From NCBI GenBank assembly GCA_020631315.1, contig JAHDHM010000252.1:1-5545 (forward strand): a stretch of 5,545 bases of DNA, in the 5' to 3' direction. The position numbers and the translations under genes were made by a program. Below the pieces are notes generated by a model. It had not been told where the DNA came from and did not search any database. It saw only the letters and a list, made by a program, of their open reading frames with translations. The DNA comes from Acidimicrobiales bacterium. Lineage in GTDB: Bacteria > Actinomycetota > Acidimicrobiia > Acidimicrobiales > Poriferisodaliceae. Positions 1 through 5,545 of this stretch are shown piece by piece. Within the stretch, counting starts at the first letter, position 1. Every line of letters begins with the position of its first letter.

Positions 1-906
1 CAGGAAGTCACCGACCGTGTTGAGCGCCAGCACGGTGAAGACGAGCGCGGCGGACGGGTAGATGACGGGCCACACGTTGAGGCGCATGTCGGCTCGGGCC
101 TGGAAGATCATCTGACCCCAGGTCGGGGTCGGCGGCTGCACCGACAGACCGAGGAAGGCGAGGCTGCCTTCGAGGACCATGATGAACGCCGCCGCGACGA
201 AGGCGTAGGCCAGGATCGACGGCAGCACGTTCGGGATGATCTCGCGCATCAGGATCCGCAGTGGCTTGGTGCCGATGGCTCGAGCTGCCTGGACGAACTC
301 GCGGTTCGACACCGCCAGGGCGTTGGCTCGTGCGACTCGTGTGTAGGGCGCGATCGACAGGACGCCGACGACCAGGGAGATGGCGGTGAGCGAGCGGGTC
401 TCGGTGATGGCGACCATCACCAGGAGGAGGACGAGGCCGGGGAAGGCCAGGATCACGTCGACGAGCGACATGATGACCGTCTCGGTACGCCCACGGACGA
501 AGCCGACCAACGAACCGAGGAACCCGCCGATGGTCACGCCGAAGAACACCGCGCTGGCGGAGACGACGAGCGAGACACGAGCGCCGTACACGAGGCGGGC
601 GAAGATGTCGCGGGCCAGGTTGTCGTTGCCCAACCAGAACTTGCCGGACGGTCCCTGGTTCGTGGCTTCGCCTTCGAAGACGCCGTACAGGTAGTTCGGG
701 TCCTTGATGAAGGGCAGGAAGTCGGCGAAGGCGGCGAGGAAGATCACGACGATCAGCCAAGTGGCGCCGAGCCGTGCCGACCACGGCATCGACTTCACGA
801 AGGCGATGAAGCCGCCGCTCTTGCCGGCTTCGGGCAGGTCCTCGACGATGAGGGCGCTCAGCGCCTTGTTGTCGGTACCGGTCTCGGGTGCTGCGGTGTC
901 GGTCAT
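1..906 (-). CDS. dppC: Peptide-type ABC transporter permease, DppC/OppC family (3' end outside window)
   Basis: This is the second membrane subunit of a Dpp/Opp-type importer and pairs with the DppB-like protein to form the transport channel. The frame is open for 302 codons from ATG 906 to base 1 with no stop. The last visible residues (LALNTVGDFL) match the usual end of the family, so only a short tail should be missing. A cytoplasmic N-terminus (about 1-45) precedes TM1 (about 47-66), which fits the OppC_N layout. The conserved stretch WLGNDNLARDIFARLVYGAR lies at about 91-110. Further hydrophobic segments lie near 110-137, 147-167, 171-188, 229-252 and 280-300. The EAA coupling loop, which contacts an ATPase, starts at E203 (A207, A208, G212). 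The start lies 1 bp after the dppB stop (TGA-C-ATG), with GGAGGA at 917-922 inside the end of dppB, so translation is probably coupled. The Dpp name is family-level; substrate is unknown. Confidence 0.95.
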   Translation of the reverse strand, partial: MTDTAAPETGTDNKALSALIVEDLPEAGKSGGFIAFVKSMPWSARLGATWLIVVIFLAAFADFLPFIKDPNYLYGVFEGEATNQGPSGKFWLGNDNLARDIFARLVYGARVSLVVSASAVFFGVTIGGFLGSLVGFVRGRTETVIMSLVDVILAFPGLVLLLVMVAITETRSLTAISLVVGVLSIAPYTRVARANALAVSNREFVQAARAIGTKPLRILMREIIPNVLPSILAYAFVAAAFIMVLEGSLAFLGLSVQPPTPTWGQMIFQARADMRLNVWPVIYPSAALVFTVLALNTVGDFL

Positions 907-907
907 G

Positions 908-1864
908 TCAGTGCCGTCCTCCACGGATGCGGGGGTCGATGGCGAGGTAGACGAAGTCCACCATGGTGTTCAGCAACACGTAGACCGTGGCGATGAACAC
1001 CGTGATGCCCTGGATCACGATGTAGTCGCGGCGCAGGATCGAGTCGATCAGCTGCCGACCGATGCCGCCCATGGCGAAGAGCTGCTCGATGACGACGGTG
1101 CCGCCGAGCAGACCGCCGAGGTTGAGGGCCACGATGGTGACCAGCGACAGCGACGAGGGCCGCAGTGCGTGGCGAAAGAGGATGAAGCGGTCGCTCATGC
1201 CCTTCGCCTTGGCGGAGAGCACGTAGTTCTCCTGCAGTGTCGAGATCATGTCGGCTCGCACCAGGCGGGAGAACACGGCGATGTCCACGATCGCCAGCGA
1301 CACGGCGGGCAGGATCACTGCCTTGATGTTGCCGGTCAGGGACTCGGTGAGTCGTGTCCAGCCGGTGGCAGGCAACCAGCCGAGCCGTTCGGCGAAGAAC
1401 CAGATCAGGAACACACCGATCACGAAGTTCGGAATGGACAACCCGAACTGGAGTGCAGCCGAGATGGTCTTGTCGGTGGCCCTGCCTTGTCGGTAGGCCG
1501 AGATGATCCCGAGCGGGATCGACAAGATGAGCGCCAGGCCGACCGAGACGAGGGCGAGCTCGAGGGTGATCGGCAGGCGCTCCTGCAGGATCGACCAGAC
1601 AGGCTGGTCGGTGACGAAGGACTTGCCGAGATCGCCGGTCGCGGCGTTGCCGAGCCAGCGGAAATAGCGAACGATGCTCGGGTCGTTGAGCCCGAGCTCC
1701 TCGCGGAGTGCCTCGACCGCTTCCTGGTCGTTCTGCGCTTCCGGCGGGATGAGGAGGCTGGTCGGGTCGCCGGGCAGCAACTCGACCATGAAGAAGGTGA
1801 GGGCCGACACCGCGATCAGCGTCGCGATCATCCGCAGCAAGCGGGTGGCGATCAGTTTCGGCAT
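908..1864 (-). CDS. dppB: Peptide-type ABC transporter permease, DppB/OppB family
   Basis: This is the first membrane subunit of the importer, 318 aa, a normal length for DppB/OppB. TM1 spans about 11-30 and is followed by the family's LLPGDP motif (29-34) and an extracytoplasmic region that includes an ELGLNDP segment (56-62) and GDLGKS (77-82). Further hydrophobic segments lie near 101-123, 136-157, 181-200, 241-262 and 285-307, giving six in all. The EAA-type loop begins at E212 (ENYVLSAKAKG, G222) and should contact one ATPase. The protein ends in the typical AIDPRIR (308-314). The ATG at 1864 has GAGGA (1874-1878) 9 nt upstream, and the N-terminus aligns with the family, so the start is well supported. 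It follows the SBP gene after a 119 bp gap that holds a strong hairpin, and runs directly into dppC. The substrate is not readable from this subunit. Confidence 0.96.
   Translation of the reverse strand: MPKLIATRLLRMIATLIAVSALTFFMVELLPGDPTSLLIPPEAQNDQEAVEALREELGLNDPSIVRYFRWLGNAATGDLGKSFVTDQPVWSILQERLPITLELALVSVGLALILSIPLGIISAYRQGRATDKTISAALQFGLSIPNFVIGVFLIWFFAERLGWLPATGWTRLTESLTGNIKAVILPAVSLAIVDIAVFSRLVRADMISTLQENYVLSAKAKGMSDRFILFRHALRPSSLSLVTIVALNLGGLLGGTVVIEQLFAMGGIGRQLIDSILRRDYIVIQGITVFIATVYVLLNTMVDFVYLAIDPRIRGGRH
917..922 (-). promoter_or_regulatory. Ribosome binding site of the DppC-like gene, inside the end of the DppB-like gene
   Basis: GGAGGA lies 10 nt before ATG 906 and is made of the two Gly codons near the end of dppB (RGGRH). 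With the 1 bp gap between stop and start, this suggests coupled translation of the two permeases. Confidence 0.7.
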
Positions 1865-1873
1865 TGCGGCAGG

Positions 1874-1878
1874 TCCTC
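1874..1878 (-). promoter_or_regulatory. Ribosome binding site of the DppB-like gene
   Basis: GAGGA lies 9 nt before ATG 1864. It is a shorter match than the one before the SBP gene, in keeping with lower permease synthesis, though strength cannot be judged from sequence alone. Confidence 0.6.
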
Positions 1879-1928
1879 GGTGAGTGGTCGTGGTGTCAGG
1901 GAACGAGATGAGGGGTACACGAGCGACG

Positions 1929-1961
1929 CCGTGGGGCCGGGCCGGTGGCCCGACCCCACGG
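1929..1961 (-). promoter_or_regulatory. Long GC-rich hairpin between the SBP and permease genes
   Basis: In the minus-strand RNA the arms CCGUGGGGUCGGGCC and GGCCCGGCCCCACGG pair over 15 bp around a 3-nt ACC loop. Fourteen pairs are Watson-Crick and one is U.G (1953 with 1937). On the plus strand that position would be a C.A mismatch, so the structure is complete only in the operon transcript. It begins 22 nt after the SBP stop. No T-tract follows (next bases CGTCGCTCG), so it is not a classical rho-independent terminator. Possible roles are a block to 3' exonuclease decay of the SBP message, as intergenic hairpins do in some other binding-protein transporter operons, or partial termination. 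U-poor terminators have been proposed in Actinobacteria, so full termination cannot be excluded. Confidence 0.75.
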
Positions 1962-1983
1962 TCGTCAACTCACGACGTCAGGC

Positions 1984-3774
1984 TCAGCCTTCGAAGCGAA
2001 CGAAGGTGTAGCGAGCCTCGGCGGCCGGGAAGCCGGCGCCGAGCGTGCCGTCGGGGGTGGTCCAGCCGTTGAAGCCGGTGATGCCCTCGGCGGTGGCGAT
2101 CAGGGTCGCCGTGTGGCCCGAGTACCAGATCGGAACCTGCTCTGCGAGGGTGAGGTTCACCTGCTCGTAGAGGCCGTACCGGGTCTGGAAGTCGTCGGTC
2201 TGGATGGCCGCAACGAGGTTGGCGTACATCTCAGCATCGAAGAAGTTCGGGAAGTTGGTGGCCGAGAACGGGACACCGAACTCACCGGCGAGGGCCGGGG
2301 TCGGGGCACCGAAGGCGGAGTTCAGCGACAGCGACGGATCGTCGTCGGAGCTCCAGCGCCAGCAGTGAGCCTGGTGGACGCCGACGAAGCCGTCGTCAGG
2401 GGTGCCGAGGGCGTTGTTGATGTGGGTCGCCTGGTCGAAGTTCGTCAGCTCGACGTTGACGAGACCAGTCGAGGTCCACACGGCCTCGAGCACCTGCATG
2501 GCGGCGATGAGCGTCGGGTCCGGCGGGCAGCTGAGCTCGACGTCGATCGGCGAGCCGGGGGCCTTGCCGTCGGAACGGGCCGGGTCGTCGATGTACTCCT
2601 GCAGGAGTGCGGTGCCGCCCTCGATGTCGAACTGCGGCCATGCGTCGCGGGCAGCCTCTGAGTACCAGGGGCTGTCCGGCGAGAACCACTGCGAGCCCGG
2701 CAGCGAGATGCCGGTGCCACCCAGAGCGTCGATGACGGAGTCCTGGTTGTTGAGGTGGGTCAGGCCACGACGGACACGAACGTCGTCGAACGGCGCGACG
2801 AGCACGTTGAACATGCCGCCACCGACGTTGTTGCCCTGGAACTCGTAGAGGACCAGGCCACCGGCGTCGCGGGCGTCACGGATGGTGCCCTGACGCAGCG
2901 TCTGCATCGCGTTCGTGGTGCCCGAGATCAGCGAGGAGAGGCGGGTGCCCTCGTCGGGGATCGGACGGAAGTTGATGCCGTCGAGGTACGGCAGCTGGTT
3001 GCCCTCGCTGTCGCTCATCCAGTAGCTGTCGTTGCGGACCACGGAGGTCTCGTTGTCGACGTCGCGGTTGTCCATCACGAACGGGCCGGTACCGACCGGG
3101 TTGTTCGTGAAGCCCTCGGGGTCGGCAGCAGCAGCGGCCGGCTCGAAGACCATGCCCAGCGGGGCACGGGTCAGGTACGACAGGAACGCGGAGTTGCCGG
3201 CGCCGAGCGAGTAGGTGACCTCGAGGTCACCGGTCGCCTGGACGTCGACGATGCCGGCTGCAGCGATCGAACCGGAGGACTGCGAGCCCTCCTGCTGGAT
3301 CGGGAACATGTCGGCGATGGTCTGCGCGGTCAGCTCGACACCGTTGTGGAACGTGACACCCGGACGAAGGGTGACGACGAACTCGGTGAAGTCGGCGTTG
3401 GCCGAGGACGACTCAGCCAGCCACGGAACCGGCTGGAAGTTGTTGTCGATCTCGAACAGCTTGTCGTAGACCGAGATCATCATGTTGTAGCAAGGCGAGG
3501 AGCAGCTGTCCTCCCACGGGCGAAGGCCCGTTGCCTCGGCCTCGAGGCCGATGGTGATCTCGCCGCCGTAGTTGACCGTCACGGGAGCTTCGGTGGTCTC
3601 CACCGGAGTCTCGGTCGTCGGGGTCGCGGTGGTCGCGGGGGCCTCCGTCGTGGCGGCCGCCGTGTCGTCGGTGGTGCCGGCGTCGTCAGCGTCGTCACTG
3701 TCGCCACCGCACGCGGCGGCGACCATGCCGAACGCCAGCAGCACTGCCAGCAGTTTGAGCCAGGTTGCTCTCAT
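1984..3774 (-). CDS. Lipoprotein substrate-binding protein of peptide-type ABC transporter (SBP_bac_5 family)
   Basis: This is the extracytoplasmic receptor of the importer, 596 aa. Residues 1-21 form a lipoprotein signal peptide (R2, K7, hydrophobic core) with lipobox A19-A20-A21 and lipidated C22. Residues 23-67 are a tether rich in D, T, A, P and E with no Lys or Arg. The family fold then begins: LFEIDNNFQPVPWLAES (106-122), VTLRPGVTFHNG (134-145, the family's 'LR.GV.FHDG' region), NPVGTGPF (225-232) and DDVRVRRGLTHLNNQDSVI (330-348). The mature domain has four cysteines (91, 95, 416, 471); disulfides are possible but not shown. Length fits cluster C binding proteins with an added tether. 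The ATG at 3774 has GGAGGGAG 9 nt upstream. The gene sits between the ATPase and permease genes and is flanked by hairpins on both sides, which may raise its level over its neighbours. Peptides are the default ligand, but family members also bind oligosaccharides, nickel and other ligands. Confidence 0.95.
   Translation of the reverse strand: MRATWLKLLAVLLAFGMVAAACGGDSDDADDAGTTDDTAAATTEAPATTATPTTETPVETTEAPVTVNYGGEITIGLEAEATGLRPWEDSCSSPCYNMMISVYDKLFEIDNNFQPVPWLAESSSANADFTEFVVTLRPGVTFHNGVELTAQTIADMFPIQQEGSQSSGSIAAAGIVDVQATGDLEVTYSLGAGNSAFLSYLTRAPLGMVFEPAAAAADPEGFTNNPVGTGPFVMDNRDVDNETSVVRNDSYWMSDSEGNQLPYLDGINFRPIPDEGTRLSSLISGTTNAMQTLRQGTIRDARDAGGLVLYEFQGNNVGGGMFNVLVAPFDDVRVRRGLTHLNNQDSVIDALGGTGISLPGSQWFSPDSPWYSEAARDAWPQFDIEGGTALLQEYIDDPARSDGKAPGSPIDVELSCPPDPTLIAAMQVLEAVWTSTGLVNVELTNFDQATHINNALGTPDDGFVGVHQAHCWRWSSDDDPSLSLNSAFGAPTPALAGEFGVPFSATNFPNFFDAEMYANLVAAIQTDDFQTRYGLYEQVNLTLAEQVPIWYSGHTATLIATAEGITGFNGWTTPDGTLGAGFPAAEARYTFVRFEG
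3574..3708 (-). other. Region encoding the acidic Thr/Ala/Pro tether of the SBP
   Basis: Residues 23-67 of the SBP directly after the lipidated Cys are nearly all Gly, Asp, Ser, Ala, Thr, Glu, Pro and Val, with short near-repeats such as TTEAP, TTETP and TTEAP. There is no Lys or Arg. It reads as a flexible, negatively charged spacer between the membrane anchor and the binding domain, possibly glycosylated at Thr. It is low complexity and should vary in length between strains. Confidence 0.8.
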
Positions 3775-3783
3775 AGTTGGTTT

Positions 3784-3791
3784 CTCCCTCC
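3784..3791 (-). promoter_or_regulatory. Strong ribosome binding site of the SBP gene
   Basis: GGAGGGAG lies 9 nt before the ATG at 3774. It is one of the best Shine-Dalgarno matches in the window and fixes the SBP start at the signal-peptide Met. A strong site here fits the need for excess binding protein over the membrane subunits. Confidence 0.8.
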
Positions 3792-3831
3792 AAGGTGAGC
3801 TCGGTTGAGCCCGGGAAATGGTGTCGTTGGT

Positions 3832-3857
3832 CCGGTCCGCACGTTGGGCGGAGCCGG
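3832..3857 (-). promoter_or_regulatory. Second, bulged hairpin in the DppF-SBP gap
   Basis: In the minus-strand RNA CCGG-C-UCCGC pairs with GCGGA-CCGG: 9 bp with a single bulged C and a 7-nt loop. It lies between the hairpin at 3876-3899 and the SBP ribosome binding site and has no T-tract. The stem is GC-rich, so chance is a real possibility; it could also be part of a leader structure for the SBP message. I see no convincing -35/-10 pair in this 126 bp gap. Confidence 0.4.
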
Positions 3858-3875
3858 GGGTCTTTCCGAATGGAG

Positions 3876-3899
3876 GCCGACGATCCGTCGACCGTCGGC
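3876..3899 (-). promoter_or_regulatory. Hairpin directly after the DppF-like stop codon
   Basis: In the minus-strand RNA the arms GCCGACGGUC and GAUCGUCGGC pair over 10 bp around a GACG tetraloop, with one G.U pair (3892 with 3883) that would be an A.C mismatch on the plus strand. The stem begins 1 nt after the dppF stop. No T-tract follows (next bases CTCCATTCGG), so it is not a classical terminator. It may protect the ATPase message, weakly attenuate transcription or mark a processing site ahead of the SBP gene. Confidence 0.6.
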
Positions 3900-3900
3900 A

Positions 3901-4917
3901 TCAGTCGTTGCCCAGCGACACCTCCACGGGTTCGATCAACGGGTGGTGGCAGGCCACGAAGTGGTCCTCCCCCACAGCACGCATCTGCGGCTCTTCGGCA
4001 GCGCAGACGTCGGTCGCGTACGGGCACCGGGTCCGGAACCGGCAGCCCGAGGGCGGGTTGATCGGCGAGGGCAGGTCGCCCTCTTCGACCATGTCGGTGT
4101 TGAGCTCGATCGACGGATCGGGCTCGGGCACCGAGTCGAGCAACAGCGCGGTGTACGGGTGCGCCGGGCGGTCGTAGAGATCGTTGGCCTCGGAGATCTC
4201 GCACATCTTGCCGAGGTACATCACGGCGACCCGGTCGCTGATGTTCTTCACGACGGCGAGGTCGTGGGCGATGAACACGAGGGTGAGGTCGTGCTCGGCC
4301 TTCAGGTCCTCGAGCAGGTTGAGGATCTGGGCCTGCACCGACACGTCGAGCGCCGAGACCGGCTCGTCACAGATCAGCAGCTTCGGATCGGTCGTGAGGG
4401 CACGAGCGATCGAGATGCGCTGGCACTGACCGCCGGAGAACTCGTGTGGATGCTTGTCTCGTGCGATCTCGGGATCGATGCCCACCTGATCGAGGAGTCG
4501 GTCGACGGTCTCGTCGATGCTCTCGTCACGGCTGGGGCCCCACACGTCGAGGGGCTCGGCCACGACCTTGCCGACCTTGCGGCGAGGGTTCAACGACGAG
4601 ATCGGATCCTGGAAGATCATCTGGATCTCGGTGCGCTTGCGGCGCATGGCCTCACCGGACAGGGCAGTGATGTCCTCACCACCCAGCTCGACCAAGCCGC
4701 CGGTGGGCGGTGGCAGCTGGATGATCGCCTTGCCGGTCGTCGACTTGCCGCAACCGGACTCGCCGACGAGACCGAGGGTCTCACCCTCGCGGATGTCGAA
4801 GCTGATGCCCGAGACGGCCTTGACGGTGTTGCCGCCGCCGACGGGGAACTCGACCTTGAGGTCCTCGACGCGCAGCATGGCGCCGTCGCGCAGATGCGCC
4901 TTGCCGGTACCGGCCAT
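3901..4917 (-). CDS. dppF: Peptide-type ABC transporter ATP-binding protein, DppF/OppF family
   Basis: This is the second ATPase of the importer motor, 338 aa, a normal family length. Visible motifs: Walker A GESGCGKST (52-60), Q-loop Q103 in IFQDPISSLNPR, signature SGGQCQR (161-167), Walker B LLICDEP (180-186, D184 and E185), D-loop SALD (188-191) and H-loop H218. All catalytic residues are present. The signature has Cys165 where Arg is usual (SGGQRQR). The C-terminal oligopeptide-transporter domain (about 240-330, with HPYT at 253-256 and INPPSGCRFRTRCP) carries C292, C298, C305 and C323, a possible [4Fe-4S] site as proposed for some Dpp/Opp ATPases. I chose ATG 4917 because it overlaps the upstream stop as TGATG, has GGGAGAGG 7 nt upstream (4925-4932), and gives a family-like N-terminus. 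The frame is open further upstream to 5091, but that Arg-rich stretch is a shadow of the preceding gene. The N-terminal GGGNTVKAVSGISF and IQLPPPTGG resemble the OppF/DppF side of the pair. Confidence 0.96.
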   Translation of the reverse strand: MAGTGKAHLRDGAMLRVEDLKVEFPVGGGNTVKAVSGISFDIREGETLGLVGESGCGKSTTGKAIIQLPPPTGGLVELGGEDITALSGEAMRRKRTEIQMIFQDPISSLNPRRKVGKVVAEPLDVWGPSRDESIDETVDRLLDQVGIDPEIARDKHPHEFSGGQCQRISIARALTTDPKLLICDEPVSALDVSVQAQILNLLEDLKAEHDLTLVFIAHDLAVVKNISDRVAVMYLGKMCEISEANDLYDRPAHPYTALLLDSVPEPDPSIELNTDMVEEGDLPSPINPPSGCRFRTRCPYATDVCAAEEPQMRAVGEDHFVACHHPLIEPVEVSLGND

Positions 4918-5545
4918 CAGGCGACCTCTCCCACGGACTGTCCGTGCATCTTGATGGCCACGGCCTGGGGCAGACCCTTGGCCAGGTTCTTCTCGAACGC
5001 CTCGGCGTTGGCGTCGCTGCCGACGGGCAGGTGGCACCGGTACGTGTGGCCGGGGCCGGCTTCGACCAGCGGTGGCAGCTCCTCGAAGCACTGGTCCTGC
5101 GCATAGGCGCAGCGGGGGCTGAACGCACAGCCCTTCGGCGGGTTGATGAGGTCCGGCGGACGACCGGGGATCGCAGCCAACCGCGTGTGGTTCTTCTGCG
5201 TGGTCCGCGGGATCGAGCGCAGCAACGCCTCGGTGTAGGGCATCCGCACGTTGTCGAAGAGCATCGCCGTCGGTGCCTTCTCGACGATCTTGCCGGCGTA
5301 CATCACGGCGATCTCGTCGGTACGACCGGCGACCACGCCGAGGTCGTGGGTGACGAGGACCATGGCCATGTCGCGCTCGTCCTGCTCACGGGCCAGCAGG
5401 TTCATGATCTGGTGCTGCACCGTCACGTCGAGGGCGGTGGTCGGCTCGTCGGCGAACAGCATCTTCGGACCGCACGCGAGGGCACTGGCGATGCAGACCC
5501 GCTGCCGCATGCCGCCCGACATCTCGTGGGGGTAGACGTCGAACC
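4917..5545 (-). CDS. dppD: Peptide-type ABC transporter ATP-binding protein, DppD/OppD family (5' part outside window)
   Basis: This is the C-terminal 208 residues or so of the first ATPase. The fragment enters the window as FDVYPHEMSGGMRQR, so the Walker A and Q-loop halves lie upstream of base 5545; the Met at 5522 is internal and not a start. Visible parts, numbered from that Met: signature SGGMRQR (2-8), Walker B MLFADEP (21-27), D-loop TALD (29-32), H-loop H59 in VLVTHD, and the C-terminal oligopeptide-transporter domain with PYTEALLRSIP (95-105) and INPPKGCAFSPRC. Cysteines 132, 138, 145 and 163 have the same spacing as in the DppF partner and may bind an iron-sulfur cluster. About 38 residues follow the last Cys, a longer tail than the minimal domain needs. 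SGGMRQR and the INPP-KGC-FSPRC style fit DppD/OppD rather than DppF. The stop overlaps the next start (TGATG), so expression of the two ATPases is probably coupled to about equal amounts. Confidence 0.95.
   Translation of the reverse strand, partial: FDVYPHEMSGGMRQRVCIASALACGPKMLFADEPTTALDVTVQHQIMNLLAREQDERDMAMVLVTHDLGVVAGRTDEIAVMYAGKIVEKAPTAMLFDNVRMPYTEALLRSIPRTTQKNHTRLAAIPGRPPDLINPPKGCAFSPRCAYAQDQCFEELPPLVEAGPGHTYRCHLPVGSDANAEAFEKNLAKGLPQAVAIKMHGQSVGEVA
4925..4932 (-). promoter_or_regulatory. Ribosome binding site of the DppF-like gene, inside the end of the DppD-like gene
   Basis: GGGAGAGG lies 7 nt before ATG 4917 and within the last codons of the upstream ATPase gene. With the TGATG overlap it decides the start of the DppF-like protein against the longer open frame that runs upstream to 5091. 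Confidence 0.75.

Larger units (their letters stand above)
1..5545 (-). other. Single ABC-importer operon, order D-F-A-B-C, truncated at both ends
   Basis: All five genes share one strand and encode the full set of importer parts (two ATPases, SBP, two permeases). Junctions are TGATG overlap (D-F), 126 bp (F-SBP), 119 bp (SBP-B) and 1 bp (B-C). The ATPase pair and the permease pair are each tightly coupled, while the SBP gene stands apart in two structured gaps. No promoter is visible in the window, so the operon promoter should lie upstream of base 5545. An internal promoter before the SBP gene cannot be excluded. Confidence 0.8.

Noticed and set aside
8..784. Arg/Pro-rich minus-strand open frame overlapping the DppC-like gene
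   Set aside because: It is in another frame from the recognisable permease, which is open across the whole region and has the EAA loop and membrane segments. The product has no hydrophobic segments or motifs.
1865..1928. Possible rho-independent terminator after the SBP hairpin
   Set aside because: No run of T follows the stem on the minus strand, and the permease genes needed by the same transporter follow directly, so full termination is unlikely.
1961..1976. Small inverted repeat GTCGT/ACGAC with 6-nt loop just after the SBP stop
   Set aside because: Only 5 bp, and it shares a base with the much stronger hairpin at 1929-1961, so it is unlikely to matter.
704..2011. Long open frame on the plus strand (435 codons) opposite the permeases and SBP end
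   Set aside because: Its translation is rich in Arg, Asp, Glu, His and Gly with no family resemblance, and it lies opposite well-recognised permease genes. It is an antisense GC-rich shadow.
2595..2608. Perfect 14-bp palindrome ACTCCTGCAGGAGT
   Set aside because: It lies inside the SBP coding region in common codons (CTC CTG CAG GAG), is not near a promoter and has no loop, so it is more likely chance than an operator.
3775..3900. Possible internal promoter before the SBP gene
   Set aside because: Read on the minus strand, no pair of -35/-10-like elements with sensible spacing stands out. Actinobacterial promoters can be poor matches, so this is absence of evidence only.
4918..5091. N-terminal extension of the DppF-like frame up to an ATG at 5091
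   Set aside because: The extra 58 residues are Arg/Pro-rich, overlap the DppD-like coding region in another frame and are not family-like. ATG 4917 has a ribosome binding site and the TGATG junction.
3805..5106. Long open frame on the plus strand (433 codons) opposite both ATPases
   Set aside because: Low-complexity Arg/Asp/Leu/Gly-rich product without motifs, exactly antisense to intact ATPase genes; a compositional artefact.

Overview
The window carries one gene cluster, all on the minus strand: a peptide/oligopeptide-type (Dpp/Opp) ABC importer. It is cut at both ends. Read in the direction of transcription (high to low coordinates), the order is: ATPase 1 (DppD type, 5' part missing), ATPase 2 (DppF type, complete), a lipoprotein substrate-binding protein (SBP, complete), permease 1 (DppB type, complete) and permease 2 (DppC type, open to base 1 and probably lacking only its last residues). 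No other protein-coding gene, RNA gene, mobile element or CRISPR array can be supported. The long open frames on the plus strand and in other minus frames are GC-driven shadows.

The DNA is GC-rich with strongly G/C-ending codons. The SBP has a lipobox followed by a long Asp/Thr/Ala/Pro/Glu tether that starts CGGDSDD. I associate this style of lipoprotein start with high-GC Actinobacteria, especially Acidimicrobiia (Ilumatobacter-like bacteria). This is an inference from style; there is no taxonomic marker in the window.

Layout: 4917-5545 DppD-like ATPase; TGATG stop/start overlap; 3901-4917 DppF-like ATPase; 126 bp gap with two GC-rich hairpins; 1984-3774 SBP; 119 bp gap with a very strong hairpin; 908-1864 DppB-like permease; 1 bp gap; 1-906 DppC-like permease. 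The two ATPases would form the cytoplasmic motor heterodimer, DppB and DppC the membrane channel, and the lipid-anchored SBP would deliver substrate from outside. The substrate cannot be fixed from sequence: peptides are the default, but this SBP family (SBP_bac_5, cluster C) also includes binders of oligosaccharides, nickel and other ligands.

The machinery is conventional. The most notable signals are not protein-coding. The SBP gene sits inside the operon and not at its head, and it is bracketed by RNA hairpins. Two of these (3876-3899 and 1929-1961) have a non-Watson-Crick position that is a G.U wobble only in the minus-strand transcript. This fits structures that act in the operon mRNA, for example by setting a higher SBP level than permease level. 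Both ATPases also carry a C-terminal four-cysteine array with identical spacing, a candidate iron-sulfur site.
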